Assembly: GCA_902464565.1 (NCBI GenBank)
Contig: CABQJV010000012.1
Location: 1 to 54,665, forward strand
From: an uncultured Collinsella sp.
Lineage (GTDB): Bacteria > Actinomycetota > Coriobacteriia > Coriobacteriales > Coriobacteriaceae
Direction: 5' to 3'
Length of the DNA stretch: 54,665 bases
Under the pieces are notes generated by a model, which saw nothing but the letters and a program-made list of their open reading frames with translations, searched no databases and was not told the origin of the DNA. Position 1 is the first letter of the stretch; each line of letters starts with the position of its first letter. The translations under genes were made by a program, and so were the position numbers. Shown here piece by piece: positions 28,183-37,314 of this stretch.

Positions 28183-29955
28183 TTAGAGCGCCTCCTCATC
28201 GAGCGGAGCGGCCATGGTGCCCTCGCCCGCAAGCGGCGACTTGTCGCGCCAGACGTTCTCGAACTGCTCCTTGTCGAGCACGTGATCGCGCTTGGCGGCG
28301 ACATCGGTCACCGTCACGCGGTCGGTGCAGGAGTAGCACGGGTCGAGCGAACCGACGATCAGCGCAGCGTCGCCCACGGTGTTGCCGCGGAACATGTAGC
28401 GCAGGACCGGCCAGTTGCTGTACGTGGCCGCCTTGGCGCGCCAGCGGTAGCACTTCTGGTTGTTGCCGAGCATGGCCCAGTGCACATCCTCGCCGCGCGG
28501 CGCCTCGGTGGCACCGATGGCGTACTTGTGCGGGGTGTACTCCCAATCCGTGGTAAGGATGGGGCCCGACGGGCAGTTCTCGAGCATGGTCTCGATCATG
28601 TCAATCGAATCGTAGACCTCCTGGATGCGGACGGCGGTGCGGCCGAAGGCATCGCAGGTGTCTGCCGTGGCGGCGTGCATCTTTTGGACGTCCGGATCGG
28701 CGTAGCCGTCGAAGGGATGGTCAAAGCGCACGTCGCGGGCATAGCCCGAGCCACGCATGAGCGGGCCGACCGGCGAGAAGTCACGTGCGATCTTGCGGTC
28801 CAAGATGCCGATGCCGCTCGTACGCTCAATAAAGTTGGGCGTGGAGAGCAAGACGTCGACGAGCTCCTGAACCTCGGAGCGCAGCTGGTGGATGGTCGTG
28901 AGCGTGGAGAGCTTCTGCTCGGCCAAAATATCGCGACGCACGCCGCCGATCACGTTGAGGCCGTAGGTCTTGCGGTGACCGGAGAGCTTCTCGGCCAGGT
29001 CCATGGACTTCTCGCGGACGCGGAAGAACTGCTGGAAGCCGGAGTCGAAGCCCGTGTAGTGCGACGCCAGGCCAATGTTGAGCAGATGCGAGTGCAGGCG
29101 CTCGACCTCTAGCATGATGGCGCGGATGTACTGGGCTCGCGGCGGGACATGAATGCCCTGGGCGCGCTCGACGGCCTCGGCATAGGCCACCGAGTGAGCG
29201 CAGCCGCAGATGCCGCAGATACGGTCGGCGAGGAACGTCACGGCGTCATAGTTCAGGCGCGTCTCGGCGACCTTCTCCATGCCGCGGTGCACGTAGAACA
29301 GACGGTAGTCGGCGTCGACGATCGTCTCGCCCTCAACGAACAGGCGGAAGTGGCCGGGCTCGTCGGAGGTGATGTGCAGCGGGCCCATGGGGACGAGTGT
29401 GGTCTCCTTGCCCTTGGTATCGGCCAAGAACTCGTAGTTTTCCATGTCGCTCGCCGGAGCGGGACGGAAGCGGTAGTCCATGGAGTCCTTGCGCAGCGGG
29501 TACAGGCCGCTGGGCCAGTCGTCGGGCAGTACCAGGCGGCGACGGTCGGGCAGACCCTCGGGGATCAGGCCGAACATGTCGCGCAGCTCGCGCTCGCCCC
29601 ACACGCAGGCGGGGACGAACGGCGTCACGGACGGGAACGTCATCTTGGCGGGATCGACCTCGGTGCGCACGGTCACCCAGCCGGGGTCCTCCCCCTCCAT
29701 GGAGATGACGTAATACACGGCGTAACGGCCGCACAGACTGCGCTCGTCGTTGCCGATGATCACGGGAATCCAGCCGTAGCGCTCGTAATACAGGTAGTGG
29801 ACGGCCTCGGGCAGCTTGTCCTGCTTGACGGTGATCGTCAGCTGGTCCTCGCACTGCCACTCAACCTTCTCGATAGCGCCCGGCACTGCGGCGCGCAGGG
29901 CCTCGACGTGGCTTTCGCAACGACGAGCATAGTCCTTCTTTTCAGGTTCTGCCAT
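28183..29955 (-). CDS. hyfG: Group 4 NiFe hydrogenase large subunit (NuoCD-like)
   Basis: A 590-residue protein with an N-terminal NuoC-like domain (about 1-170) and the NiFe-binding NuoD-like domain. Nickel ligands are in RICGICG (near 247) and DPCYSCTDR (near 540). About 43 residues follow the second motif. By analogy with HycE this tail is cleaved, after the Arg of CTDR, by the HycI protease encoded downstream. It evolves H2 from electrons delivered by FdhF through the ferredoxin subunits. It overlaps nothing and is spaced 4 bases from hyfF. Confidence 0.96.
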   Translation of the reverse strand: MAEPEKKDYARRCESHVEALRAAVPGAIEKVEWQCEDQLTITVKQDKLPEAVHYLYYERYGWIPVIIGNDERSLCGRYAVYYVISMEGEDPGWVTVRTEVDPAKMTFPSVTPFVPACVWGERELRDMFGLIPEGLPDRRRLVLPDDWPSGLYPLRKDSMDYRFRPAPASDMENYEFLADTKGKETTLVPMGPLHITSDEPGHFRLFVEGETIVDADYRLFYVHRGMEKVAETRLNYDAVTFLADRICGICGCAHSVAYAEAVERAQGIHVPPRAQYIRAIMLEVERLHSHLLNIGLASHYTGFDSGFQQFFRVREKSMDLAEKLSGHRKTYGLNVIGGVRRDILAEQKLSTLTTIHQLRSEVQELVDVLLSTPNFIERTSGIGILDRKIARDFSPVGPLMRGSGYARDVRFDHPFDGYADPDVQKMHAATADTCDAFGRTAVRIQEVYDSIDMIETMLENCPSGPILTTDWEYTPHKYAIGATEAPRGEDVHWAMLGNNQKCYRWRAKAATYSNWPVLRYMFRGNTVGDAALIVGSLDPCYSCTDRVTVTDVAAKRDHVLDKEQFENVWRDKSPLAGEGTMAAPLDEEAL

Positions 29956-29959
29956 GGTG

Positions 29960-31525
29960 CTAATTCACCTCGCTTGTCTTGGTCTGGGAACTGAACACCA
30001 TGCGGTAGAGAGGAGCCTCGTGGAGCTCTTCGACGCTCTGGTTCAAAACGACGGACGTTGCATCCTCGACGCCGCTCGTGATGGCGACCGGGGTGGCGAT
30101 ACCGAACCACATGACCACGATCGCGAGGGCGATCTCGGGGATGATCATGAGGGCGGGCACCTCGTGGCGCTTCATGCCCTCGGGCGCCTTGCCGAAAATG
30201 GACTTGAGCGCGATGCCGGTAAGGGCAAAGTACACGCCGGTGAGGCCAATGGCCACGAGCACGACCACCCAGATGGGACCGGACTGGACGCCGGCCACGA
30301 AGGTGAGGAACTCGGAGATGAACAGGGCGAACGGCGGGAAGGCGGCGAGCGCGAGCAGGGCGATGATGGTGAGCGCTGCCGTGACGGGAGCGATCTCGAC
30401 GACGCCCTTGATCTTGTTCAGGTCGCGGGTGTGGTAGATGTGCTGGATGTTACCGGCCATGCAGAAGGCGAGCGCCTTCGTGAAACCGTGGAAGATGCAG
30501 TGCAGCAGGCAGGCGGCGATACCGAGCGGACCACCGATACCCAGGCACAGCGCGACCACGCCGACGTTGTCGACGGAGGAGTACGCGAAGCGGCGCTTGA
30601 TATCGTCCTGCTTAAAGATGCACAGGGCGGCCACCAGGATGGACAGCGTGCCCAGGATGAGCAGGAGCGTACGCGGATAGGTGTCGCCCACCGTGATGAT
30701 GGACAGGGAGTAGAAGCGGACGATCACCAGCATGGCGCACTTAAGCAGCACGCCCGAAAGCAGGGCCGAGACAGGGCTCGGAGCCTGGGAGTGCGCGTCG
30801 GGCAGCCAAGTGTGCATGGGGAACAGGCCCGCCTTGGTGCCGAAGCCGATGACGATGAACGCGAACGCGAGGCGCACGAGCATCGGGTCGAACTGGTCGG
30901 CGTAGGGCATGATGGAGGTGAGGAAGGCTGCCTCATGCGCGTTGGGCATGATATCGGCGGCGTTCGCGTAGATGAGCAGCGTGCCGAACAGGCCGAAGGC
31001 CACGCCGGCGGTGCAGACCATCGCGTACTTCCAAGACGCCTCGAGCGCCTGCTTGTTCTTGTAGATGCCCACGAGGAACACGGTCGACAGCGTGGTGGCC
31101 TCGACTGCCGCCCAGGTGAGGATGATGTTGTTGGACAGGCAGGCGAGCAGCATCGTGAAGACGAACAGGCTAAACAGCGCGTAGTACTGCTTGGTGCGCT
31201 CGGCCGGCATGGTCTTCTCCTCGATATCGATCTTGATATAGGAGATGGAGTACACGCCGGTGATGAACCCGATGATGCCTACCAGAAGGACGAAGATCGA
31301 CGAGAGCGAATCGAGATGGAGCCACAGGCCCAAAGCGTCGATATTCTGCCCGCTCGAGAGCATGGTTCCCGCGGTGACGACCGAAAGGACGAGGGTCGCC
31401 GCGACGGAGATGGTGTTGAGCCCCGCAAAGACGCTGTAGGACGTCGTCTTGGGGAGCGCAGCCATAATCAGGGAGAACACGAGGGGACAAGCGAGCAGGG
31501 CGACCGTCAGCATTGAAACATCCAT
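29960..31525 (-). CDS. hyfF: Hydrogenase membrane subunit (NuoN/L-like antiporter family)
   Basis: A 521-residue membrane protein with about 14 helices, related to proton-pumping complex I subunits and E. coli HyfF. The family segment GLFPMHTWLPDAHSQAP, with conserved charged and His residues, is visible near residues 235-250. One of three antiporter-like subunits in this cluster, it marks the complex as Hyf-like (hydrogenase 4) and not Hyc-like. Start at 31525 has AAGGGG 8 bases upstream. Confidence 0.94.
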   Translation of the reverse strand: MDVSMLTVALLACPLVFSLIMAALPKTTSYSVFAGLNTISVAATLVLSVVTAGTMLSSGQNIDALGLWLHLDSLSSIFVLLVGIIGFITGVYSISYIKIDIEEKTMPAERTKQYYALFSLFVFTMLLACLSNNIILTWAAVEATTLSTVFLVGIYKNKQALEASWKYAMVCTAGVAFGLFGTLLIYANAADIMPNAHEAAFLTSIMPYADQFDPMLVRLAFAFIVIGFGTKAGLFPMHTWLPDAHSQAPSPVSALLSGVLLKCAMLVIVRFYSLSIITVGDTYPRTLLLILGTLSILVAALCIFKQDDIKRRFAYSSVDNVGVVALCLGIGGPLGIAACLLHCIFHGFTKALAFCMAGNIQHIYHTRDLNKIKGVVEIAPVTAALTIIALLALAAFPPFALFISEFLTFVAGVQSGPIWVVVLVAIGLTGVYFALTGIALKSIFGKAPEGMKRHEVPALMIIPEIALAIVVMWFGIATPVAITSGVEDATSVVLNQSVEELHEAPLYRMVFSSQTKTSEVN

Positions 31526-31528
31526 GGC

Positions 31529-32182
31529 CTACCCCTTCAATTCGGTCAGGTCGTGGGAGTCGAGCGACTTGGTGTCGTTCCAGATCCTCACGACGACGGC
31601 GGACATGATGATGACGGCGAAAATGGCGTCGGTGGCGATGCCGATCTCGATGATCTCGGGGGCCGTGGGCGCGAGCAGGGCGAGCGTCACGTGGCTACCG
31701 TTCTCCATAAGGCAGTACCCGAAGATTTGCTTGAGGATGTTGCGCTGGGAGATGATGCACGTGAGGCCGACGAAGAAGTGCGCGAAGCTGATGGCGAGGG
31801 CCGGAGTAGCCACCTCAGCGGTGGGCAGGCTCAGGCGCGTGACCACCGCGAAGCAGATGGCCACCTCCAGACCGGTGAGGATGATGGTCCAGGCCGGCTT
31901 GATGGAGGAGGTCAGCGTGCTATCGGCAGGCGAACCCATCTTTTTGTAGGCACGGTTGAGAATGAACGGAACGAGGATCACCTTGGTGACGAAGGCCGAC
32001 GCGGCCCACATGAGAAGCTCGGTGGCACCGGTGGTGAGGCCCAGGGTGAGCAGCACGCCCACCAGGACAACCGACTGGATCGCGTACCACTTAATGGCGG
32101 ACGGGATGGTCTTCGAGACGACCACCATGGTGGAGGTCACGATCAGAAGACCGCCCAGGATATTGACTAACGAATAACCCAT
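31529..32182 (-). CDS. hyfE: Hydrogenase membrane subunit (HyfE, NuoK-like C-terminus)
   Basis: A 217-residue membrane protein with about six helices. It matches HyfE in position and length, with a NuoK-like half carrying conserved acidic residues in helices (LTGLEVAIC and MENGSH regions). HyfE is found in hydrogenase 4-type complexes and absent from Hyc, which supports the assignment. It lies 3 bases upstream of hyfF. Confidence 0.92.
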   Translation of the reverse strand: MGYSLVNILGGLLIVTSTMVVVSKTIPSAIKWYAIQSVVLVGVLLTLGLTTGATELLMWAASAFVTKVILVPFILNRAYKKMGSPADSTLTSSIKPAWTIILTGLEVAICFAVVTRLSLPTAEVATPALAISFAHFFVGLTCIISQRNILKQIFGYCLMENGSHVTLALLAPTAPEIIEIGIATDAIFAVIIMSAVVVRIWNDTKSLDSHDLTELKG

Positions 32183-32192
32183 GTCCTACCTC

Positions 32193-33650
32193 CTAACCCA
32201 TCCAACTAGAGGACAGAGGACCGGCGACGACGACCATGATCATGAGGACGACGAACACGAACGCCATGGCGCGCGGAAGGGGCTGGCCGGCGGCCACGGT
32301 CTCGCTCGGCTCACCGGGCAGGACCTTACCCATCCAACGCAGGAACCATGCGAAGGTGGCGACGGTCTCGACGACCATGACGCACACGAGGACGAAGATG
32401 ACCGTGTTGGAAGCACCAACCGCGAAGCCACCGGAAATAATCTGGAACTTGGAGAAGAACGTGCTCATGGGGGGCACGCCGGCGATAGCGGTCGCGGCGA
32501 CCGCGAAGCCCACGCCCGTGACCGGGTACTTCTTCATGAGGCCCTGGATCTTGGGCAACATACGGGTTCCCAGCGTGAAGCTGAGGGAGCCGGCGATGAG
32601 GAAGAACAGGGTCTTGGTGAACGCGTGGTTGAAGATGTGCTCGACGGCGCCGTTGAACGCCATCTGGCTTCCGAACACGGAGAGGCCCAGGCCGAAGAAC
32701 ACGTAGGCGAGCTGCGCGATCGTCGAGAAGGCGAGCAGGCGCTTCATATCCTTCTGGGGCAGGTACATGAGGAAGCCGAAGAGCATGGTCACGACGGCGT
32801 CGATGATGGCGACCCAACCGACGATCTCGGGGATATCGCCGGCACTCGCAAGAGCGCGGGCGAACACGCACACGCCGACCTTCACCATGGACGCGCCATG
32901 GAGGTAGGCGGAAACGGGCGTGGGGGCCTCCATTGCGGAGGGCAGCCACATGTAGAGCGGGAACTGGGCGGACTTGGCCCAAGCGGCGAACAGGATGAGC
33001 AGCAGCACGACGGTCTTCATACCGGAATCGAGCTGGGAGATCGCGCTCAGCGCGAACGTGCCGGTTCCGGCGAACAGGAAGGCCGCGCCGATGTAGAGTC
33101 CCAGAGCGCCGATATGGGTGATGATGAGCGCCTTCATACCGGCCTTCTTGGCCGTGGGCGTCATGTAGTAGCTGATGAGGCCCCAGGAGCACACGCCGGT
33201 AATCTCGAAGAAAACGAGCTGGCCGACGATGGTGGAGCTGTAGGCGAGACCGGCCATGGCGCCGATGAACGTGGAGAAGTACACGTAGAAGCGGCGACGG
33301 GGCGCGTCGGGATGCTCCTTGTTCTTATCGCTCATGTACGGGAACGAATAGATGACGACGAGCAGGCCGATAGCGACGAACGCGGGTGCGAGCAGCGTGC
33401 TCATCCGGTCGAATATGAAGCCCATGACCAAGGTCTGGCCCATACTCGCCCAGGTTACATCGACCGCGTTCATGCCGTTTCCGGCAAACGTCGCGGCCAA
33501 GCCAACGGAAGCGACCGTGGCGATGCCGCCGGCAAAGGCGCAGATCCATTTAGCGTAGGGACGCGGCAGCATGACGATGAGCAGGGAGCCCAGCATGGGG
33601 ACGGCGATCGCCACCATGGCAAAGAGGGACAAGCTCGATTCGATTGACAT
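32193..33650 (-). CDS. hyfD: Hydrogenase membrane subunit (HyfD, NuoM/N-like)
   Basis: A 485-residue antiporter-like membrane protein with about 14 helices. The family core AQFPLYMWLPSAMEAPTPVSA is visible around residues 237-257 (key residues W, P, E and the later Lys). The second of three such subunits, it could contribute to ion translocation coupled to H2 evolution. Gaps to the neighbouring genes are 10 and 16 bases. Confidence 0.93.
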   Translation of the reverse strand: MSIESSLSLFAMVAIAVPMLGSLLIVMLPRPYAKWICAFAGGIATVASVGLAATFAGNGMNAVDVTWASMGQTLVMGFIFDRMSTLLAPAFVAIGLLVVIYSFPYMSDKNKEHPDAPRRRFYVYFSTFIGAMAGLAYSSTIVGQLVFFEITGVCSWGLISYYMTPTAKKAGMKALIITHIGALGLYIGAAFLFAGTGTFALSAISQLDSGMKTVVLLLILFAAWAKSAQFPLYMWLPSAMEAPTPVSAYLHGASMVKVGVCVFARALASAGDIPEIVGWVAIIDAVVTMLFGFLMYLPQKDMKRLLAFSTIAQLAYVFFGLGLSVFGSQMAFNGAVEHIFNHAFTKTLFFLIAGSLSFTLGTRMLPKIQGLMKKYPVTGVGFAVAATAIAGVPPMSTFFSKFQIISGGFAVGASNTVIFVLVCVMVVETVATFAWFLRWMGKVLPGEPSETVAAGQPLPRAMAFVFVVLMIMVVVAGPLSSSWMG

Positions 33651-33666
33651 AGTTTCTCCCTTCTCC

Positions 33667-34590
33667 CTACACGCCTACGACGACGAAGACGAACGCGAGG
33701 ACCGCGATGCCGACGACGGCCCAGGTCTGGTTACCGAGCACCTTGAAGCGCGAACGGGAAACGGAGTTCTCGAGCACGCCGCAGACAACGAAATCGACCA
33801 GGCACTTGACAAGGAAGACGACGGCGCCCACGAGAGCGGTGACGCCGATGGTCGCGGGCTCTCCCCAGGGGATGAAGATGGAGGTGAACCAAGCGACGAC
33901 CACGACCTGCTTCATGCCCATGGCGAGCTTCATCATGGCCAGGGACGGGCCGGAGAGCTCGGCGAGCGGGCCCTCCTGGAGCTCCTGCTCGGCTTCGGCC
34001 TGATCGAACGGAAGCTTGCCGAGTTCCATATAGCAGGCGGCCGCGAAGGCGACGCCGGCGAGGATGACGGCGACGACGCTCGAGACGTTGCCCGTAACGA
34101 TGTGCTGACCCATGGTCGCAATGTCCGTGGAGCCGCACACGATGGCGACGGTAAACAGCGCGATGAGCATGGACGGCTCGATGAGCACGCTCATGAGGAG
34201 CTCGCGGATACCGCCGAAGCCCGCGTAGGCGTTGGAGGAATCCACGCCGGACAGCGCGAAGAAGAAGCGGGACAGCGCGAGCGCGTACATGATGGTGATG
34301 GCGTCACCAAAGACGGGCATGGGGCTCTCGAGCGTGAACATGGGCAGGCCCATGGCGAGCATGAACGACACCGCGAGGAACAGCGGCGGCATGATGCGCA
34401 GCACGAAGCTCGAGTCGGAACTCACGGACTCGGGACGCGCCATGAGCTTCGCGAGGTCCCGGTAATCCTGAAGGATGGACGGACCGCGGCGATTGTGCAT
34501 CTTCGCGCGAATCACACGGGCGAGGCCGGAGAAGAAGGGCGCGACCAGCATGACCACGAGGCCCTGCGCTATCGCAAGAACGATGTTCAT
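33667..34590 (-). CDS. hyfC: Hydrogenase membrane anchor subunit (NuoH-like)
   Basis: A 307-residue membrane protein with about eight helices, homologous to HycD/NuoH. The conserved cytoplasmic segments RRGPSILQDYRDLAKL near residue 35 and LPFDQAEAEQELQEG near 195 contact the hydrogenase module. It anchors the soluble arm. The gene lies 17 bases after hyfB. Confidence 0.95.
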   Translation of the reverse strand: MNIVLAIAQGLVVMLVAPFFSGLARVIRAKMHNRRGPSILQDYRDLAKLMARPESVSSDSSFVLRIMPPLFLAVSFMLAMGLPMFTLESPMPVFGDAITIMYALALSRFFFALSGVDSSNAYAGFGGIRELLMSVLIEPSMLIALFTVAIVCGSTDIATMGQHIVTGNVSSVVAVILAGVAFAAACYMELGKLPFDQAEAEQELQEGPLAELSGPSLAMMKLAMGMKQVVVVAWFTSIFIPWGEPATIGVTALVGAVVFLVKCLVDFVVCGVLENSVSRSRFKVLGNQTWAVVGIAVLAFVFVVVGV

Positions 34591-34607
34591 AATATCCTCT
34601 CCCCTCT

Positions 34608-36626
34608 CTAGACCATGACCACGGCGAGCACGAGGAAGACCACGAGCGCCGCGACGATGTAGCAGATGTATACGGAGTAGTTGCCGCCCTCGATCTTGGA
34701 GGCGAGGCCGGCCAGCTTATCGGCACCCTCGCTCGGTGCATCGACCAGGAAGCGGTCGGGCAGGGGCTCAACGCCCTGGGCGACACCGGTGAGCTTCTGG
34801 AACACGTGCGCGATGGACCAGCAGATCTTGGTGCATACCTCGCGCAGGGTGTAGAGCGGGCCCATGAAGAGCTCTACGTCTGACGCGAAGCTCGTGGCGA
34901 CGACGGGCATGTGCTCGTTGGGCTCGTAGCCGCACGCCCAAGGGTCGGTCTTCTTAGCGGGGGCCTTGGTGCCGAGGCAGGACCTCAACACGAACGCGAG
35001 GCCGGTGAGGACCACGAGCGCGATGGCGATCGCGGGGGTGGAGGTGGCGGCACCGGAAATCTCGTTCACCAGAGACACGCCCGAGGTGGCTGTGATGGCA
35101 GAGCCGGCAAGCACGCTCTGGGCGACGTCGCCCAGAACCGGGGCGATGACGGGAGAGCCGATTCCCAGCACCACGCAGATGGCCGCGAGGAGCATCTGCG
35201 AGAACAACATCGGAGCCGGGGACTCCTTGGCGTTCGCGGCCTCCTGGGAACGAGGGCTGCTCGCGAACGAGACGCCGTAGGCCTTCACGAAGCACGTGAC
35301 GGCCAGGGCACCGGTGATGGCGAGGGCGGCCGCGGAGGCGACGGCGAACACCATGAAGACCGGGTCGGAGAGCGTCGAGATGTTGAACAGAGACTGGTAG
35401 GTGAACCACTCGGAAACGAAGCCGTTGAGCGGCGGGATAGCCGAGATGGCAAGGGCACCGATGAGGAAGCAGACGGCCGTGACCGGCATACGGCGGAACA
35501 GGCCGCCCATCTTCTCCATGTTGCGCGTACCCGTGGCATAGAGCAGGGAGCCCGCGCCGAGGAACAGCTCGCCCTTGAACATGGCGTGGTTGAGCGTGTG
35601 GTAGAGGGCGGCCATGAGCGCGATCGTCGCGATGACGTCGTTGCCCAGGGCGTGCGCCGTCATGGACGCGCCGACACCGAGCAAGATGATGCCGATGTTC
35701 TCGACGGAGTGGTAGGCCAGCAGGCGCTTAATGTCGTGCTCGTGGAGGGCGTAGACGACGCCCAGGACCGACGAGATGGATCCGAAGACCAGGACCATGA
35801 GGCCCCACCAGAGCTGGACGCCCGAACCCGCGAGCAGGTCGAGACCGACCTTGAGGATTCCCAGGATGCCGATCTTGATCATGCCGCCGGACATGAGGGC
35901 GGACACGTTGGACGGCGCCTCGGGGTGCGCCTGGGGCAGCCAGGAGTGCAGCGGGATGATACCGGCCTTTGCGCCGAATCCGAAGAACGCGAGGACGAAG
36001 CACGCGGAGGAGACGGCGGGTCCAAAGTCATGCGTACGGAAATCACTGAAGCTGAAGGAACCGCCCACGCCGTTGGTCATGAGCAGGAAGCTCGCCATGA
36101 TAAGGACAAAGCCCACGTGCGCGATGACGAAGTAGAGCCAACCGCCCCTAATGGAGTTCTTGTTCTCCTCGATAACGACAAGGAAGTAGCTCGTAAGGGA
36201 CATGAGCTCAAAGGCGACCAGGAACCAGAACACGTTGTCGGCGGTGATGACGAGCATCATCGAGGCGACGAAGGTGTTCATGAAGAAACCGGCGCGCCCG
36301 ACCTTGCCCGGGTACTCATCGAAGTAGGACAGACCGTAGATGAAGCCCGCAAAGGCGAGGATTGAGATGAGGACCACGATCAGGCCCGCAAGGCCGTTGA
36401 GCAAGAGCTCGAGACGGGCGAACGGGAAAAAGAAGACCGTGTTGAGGGACGAAACGTCGCCAAGCACGGCCTCGAGGCCCGCGATGAACGACAGCACGGC
36501 CGCGACGGCGCCGATCAGGCAGCCGGCGGTCTTGGCGGCGTTGTCGGCCTTAATCAGCAGAACCGAGGCGAGCGCACCGATGCACGAGACGGCAAGCGAT
36601 GCGATAAACAGCGTCATGCTATCCAT
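34608..36626 (-). CDS. hyfB: Hydrogenase membrane subunit (HyfB/HycC, NuoL-like)
   Basis: A 672-residue membrane protein with at least 14 helices and a C-terminal extension resembling the NuoL lateral helix. The antiporter family core GIIPLHSWLPQAHPEAPS is visible near residues 218-235. Third and largest of the antiporter-like subunits. Its start overlaps the end of hyfA by 8 bases. Confidence 0.94.
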   Translation of the reverse strand: MDSMTLFIASLAVSCIGALASVLLIKADNAAKTAGCLIGAVAAVLSFIAGLEAVLGDVSSLNTVFFFPFARLELLLNGLAGLIVVLISILAFAGFIYGLSYFDEYPGKVGRAGFFMNTFVASMMLVITADNVFWFLVAFELMSLTSYFLVVIEENKNSIRGGWLYFVIAHVGFVLIMASFLLMTNGVGGSFSFSDFRTHDFGPAVSSACFVLAFFGFGAKAGIIPLHSWLPQAHPEAPSNVSALMSGGMIKIGILGILKVGLDLLAGSGVQLWWGLMVLVFGSISSVLGVVYALHEHDIKRLLAYHSVENIGIILLGVGASMTAHALGNDVIATIALMAALYHTLNHAMFKGELFLGAGSLLYATGTRNMEKMGGLFRRMPVTAVCFLIGALAISAIPPLNGFVSEWFTYQSLFNISTLSDPVFMVFAVASAAALAITGALAVTCFVKAYGVSFASSPRSQEAANAKESPAPMLFSQMLLAAICVVLGIGSPVIAPVLGDVAQSVLAGSAITATSGVSLVNEISGAATSTPAIAIALVVLTGLAFVLRSCLGTKAPAKKTDPWACGYEPNEHMPVVATSFASDVELFMGPLYTLREVCTKICWSIAHVFQKLTGVAQGVEPLPDRFLVDAPSEGADKLAGLASKIEGGNYSVYICYIVAALVVFLVLAVVMV

Positions 36627-37236
36627 TGTTTACGCTCCCTTCTGCTTTCTCGGACAGGCCCTGGGCCACAGCGGTAACATCGACGGCCGGACCGTTTTCG
36701 ATCGAGCGCAGGCGCTTGGCCTCGTCGAGCTCGCGATCGGCCGCGCCGCCCATGACGGTCAGCGCCTTGGTGGGGCACGCCGCCACACAATGCGGGCCGT
36801 CCGGATCGAAGGCACACAGGTCGCACTTGACAGCGCAGGTGTACTGGCCAGGAGCCCACGTAAGCAGGCTGCTCAGGGACTTAGGATACGAAGGCGTCGG
36901 GTCGCACATGCCTGCGACACCGGCGATAGACGTGCCATCGGGATGGATGGCTCCGAAGGGGCACGCGATGGCGCACAGCCTGCACCCGATGCACTCCTGC
37001 TCCTTGACGTGGATGCGATCGCCATCGTGCTCGATGGCATTCACCGGGCAAACCTCGGCGCAGGGGGCACCCTCGCAATGGTGGCAGGCAAGGGCGGCCG
37101 AAATGCCGCCGGTCTTCACGAGCGCCAGGCGCGGCGTATCCTGAAGACCCTGCATCCGGTGGGCGTCGGCACAGGCGGACTGGCATGTTCCGCAGCCGAT
37201 GCACCTCTCCGGGTTGATGTCGATGAAGCGGTTCAT
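36619..37236 (-). CDS. hyfA: Hydrogenase 4Fe-4S ferredoxin subunit (HyfA/HycB-like)
   Basis: A 205-residue polyferredoxin with Cys motifs for four Fe4S4 clusters: CIGCGTCQSAC, CHHCEGAPCAEVC, CIGCRLCAIAC and CDLC...CVAAC. It should carry electrons from the formate dehydrogenase into the hydrogenase. ATG at 37236 follows AAGGAA at 6 bases; a GTG two codons earlier is less likely. First gene of the hyf cluster, separated from fdhF by a terminator-like hairpin, so it may have its own promoter or be reached by read-through. Confidence 0.92.
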   Translation of the reverse strand: MNRFIDINPERCIGCGTCQSACADAHRMQGLQDTPRLALVKTGGISAALACHHCEGAPCAEVCPVNAIEHDGDRIHVKEQECIGCRLCAIACPFGAIHPDGTSIAGVAGMCDPTPSYPKSLSSLLTWAPGQYTCAVKCDLCAFDPDGPHCVAACPTKALTVMGGAADRELDEAKRLRSIENGPAVDVTAVAQGLSEKAEGSVNNG

Positions 37237-37258
37237 CCCCACTTCCTTTCAAAATAAC

Positions 37259-37293
37259 GGGCCGGGCTCCCGAACGTACGGGACGCCCGGCCC
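37259..37293 (-). terminator. Terminator between fdhF and hyfA
   Basis: Perfect arms GGGCCGGGC and GCCCGGCCC with an inner CCCG/CGGG pairing form a very stable stem, followed on the minus strand by GTTATTTT. It lies 21 bases past the fdhF stop and 22 bases before the hyfA start, so it may set the ratio of dehydrogenase to hydrogenase mRNA. Confidence 0.75.
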
Positions 37294-37314
37294 AAAAAGC
37301 CAACGAGAACGGGA

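Noticed and set aside
29954..36365. Long plus-strand open frames (up to about 520 codons) opposite the hyf genes
   Set aside because: They mirror the minus-strand membrane genes codon for codon, have charged low-complexity translations and no ribosome sites. High GC content creates such shadows.
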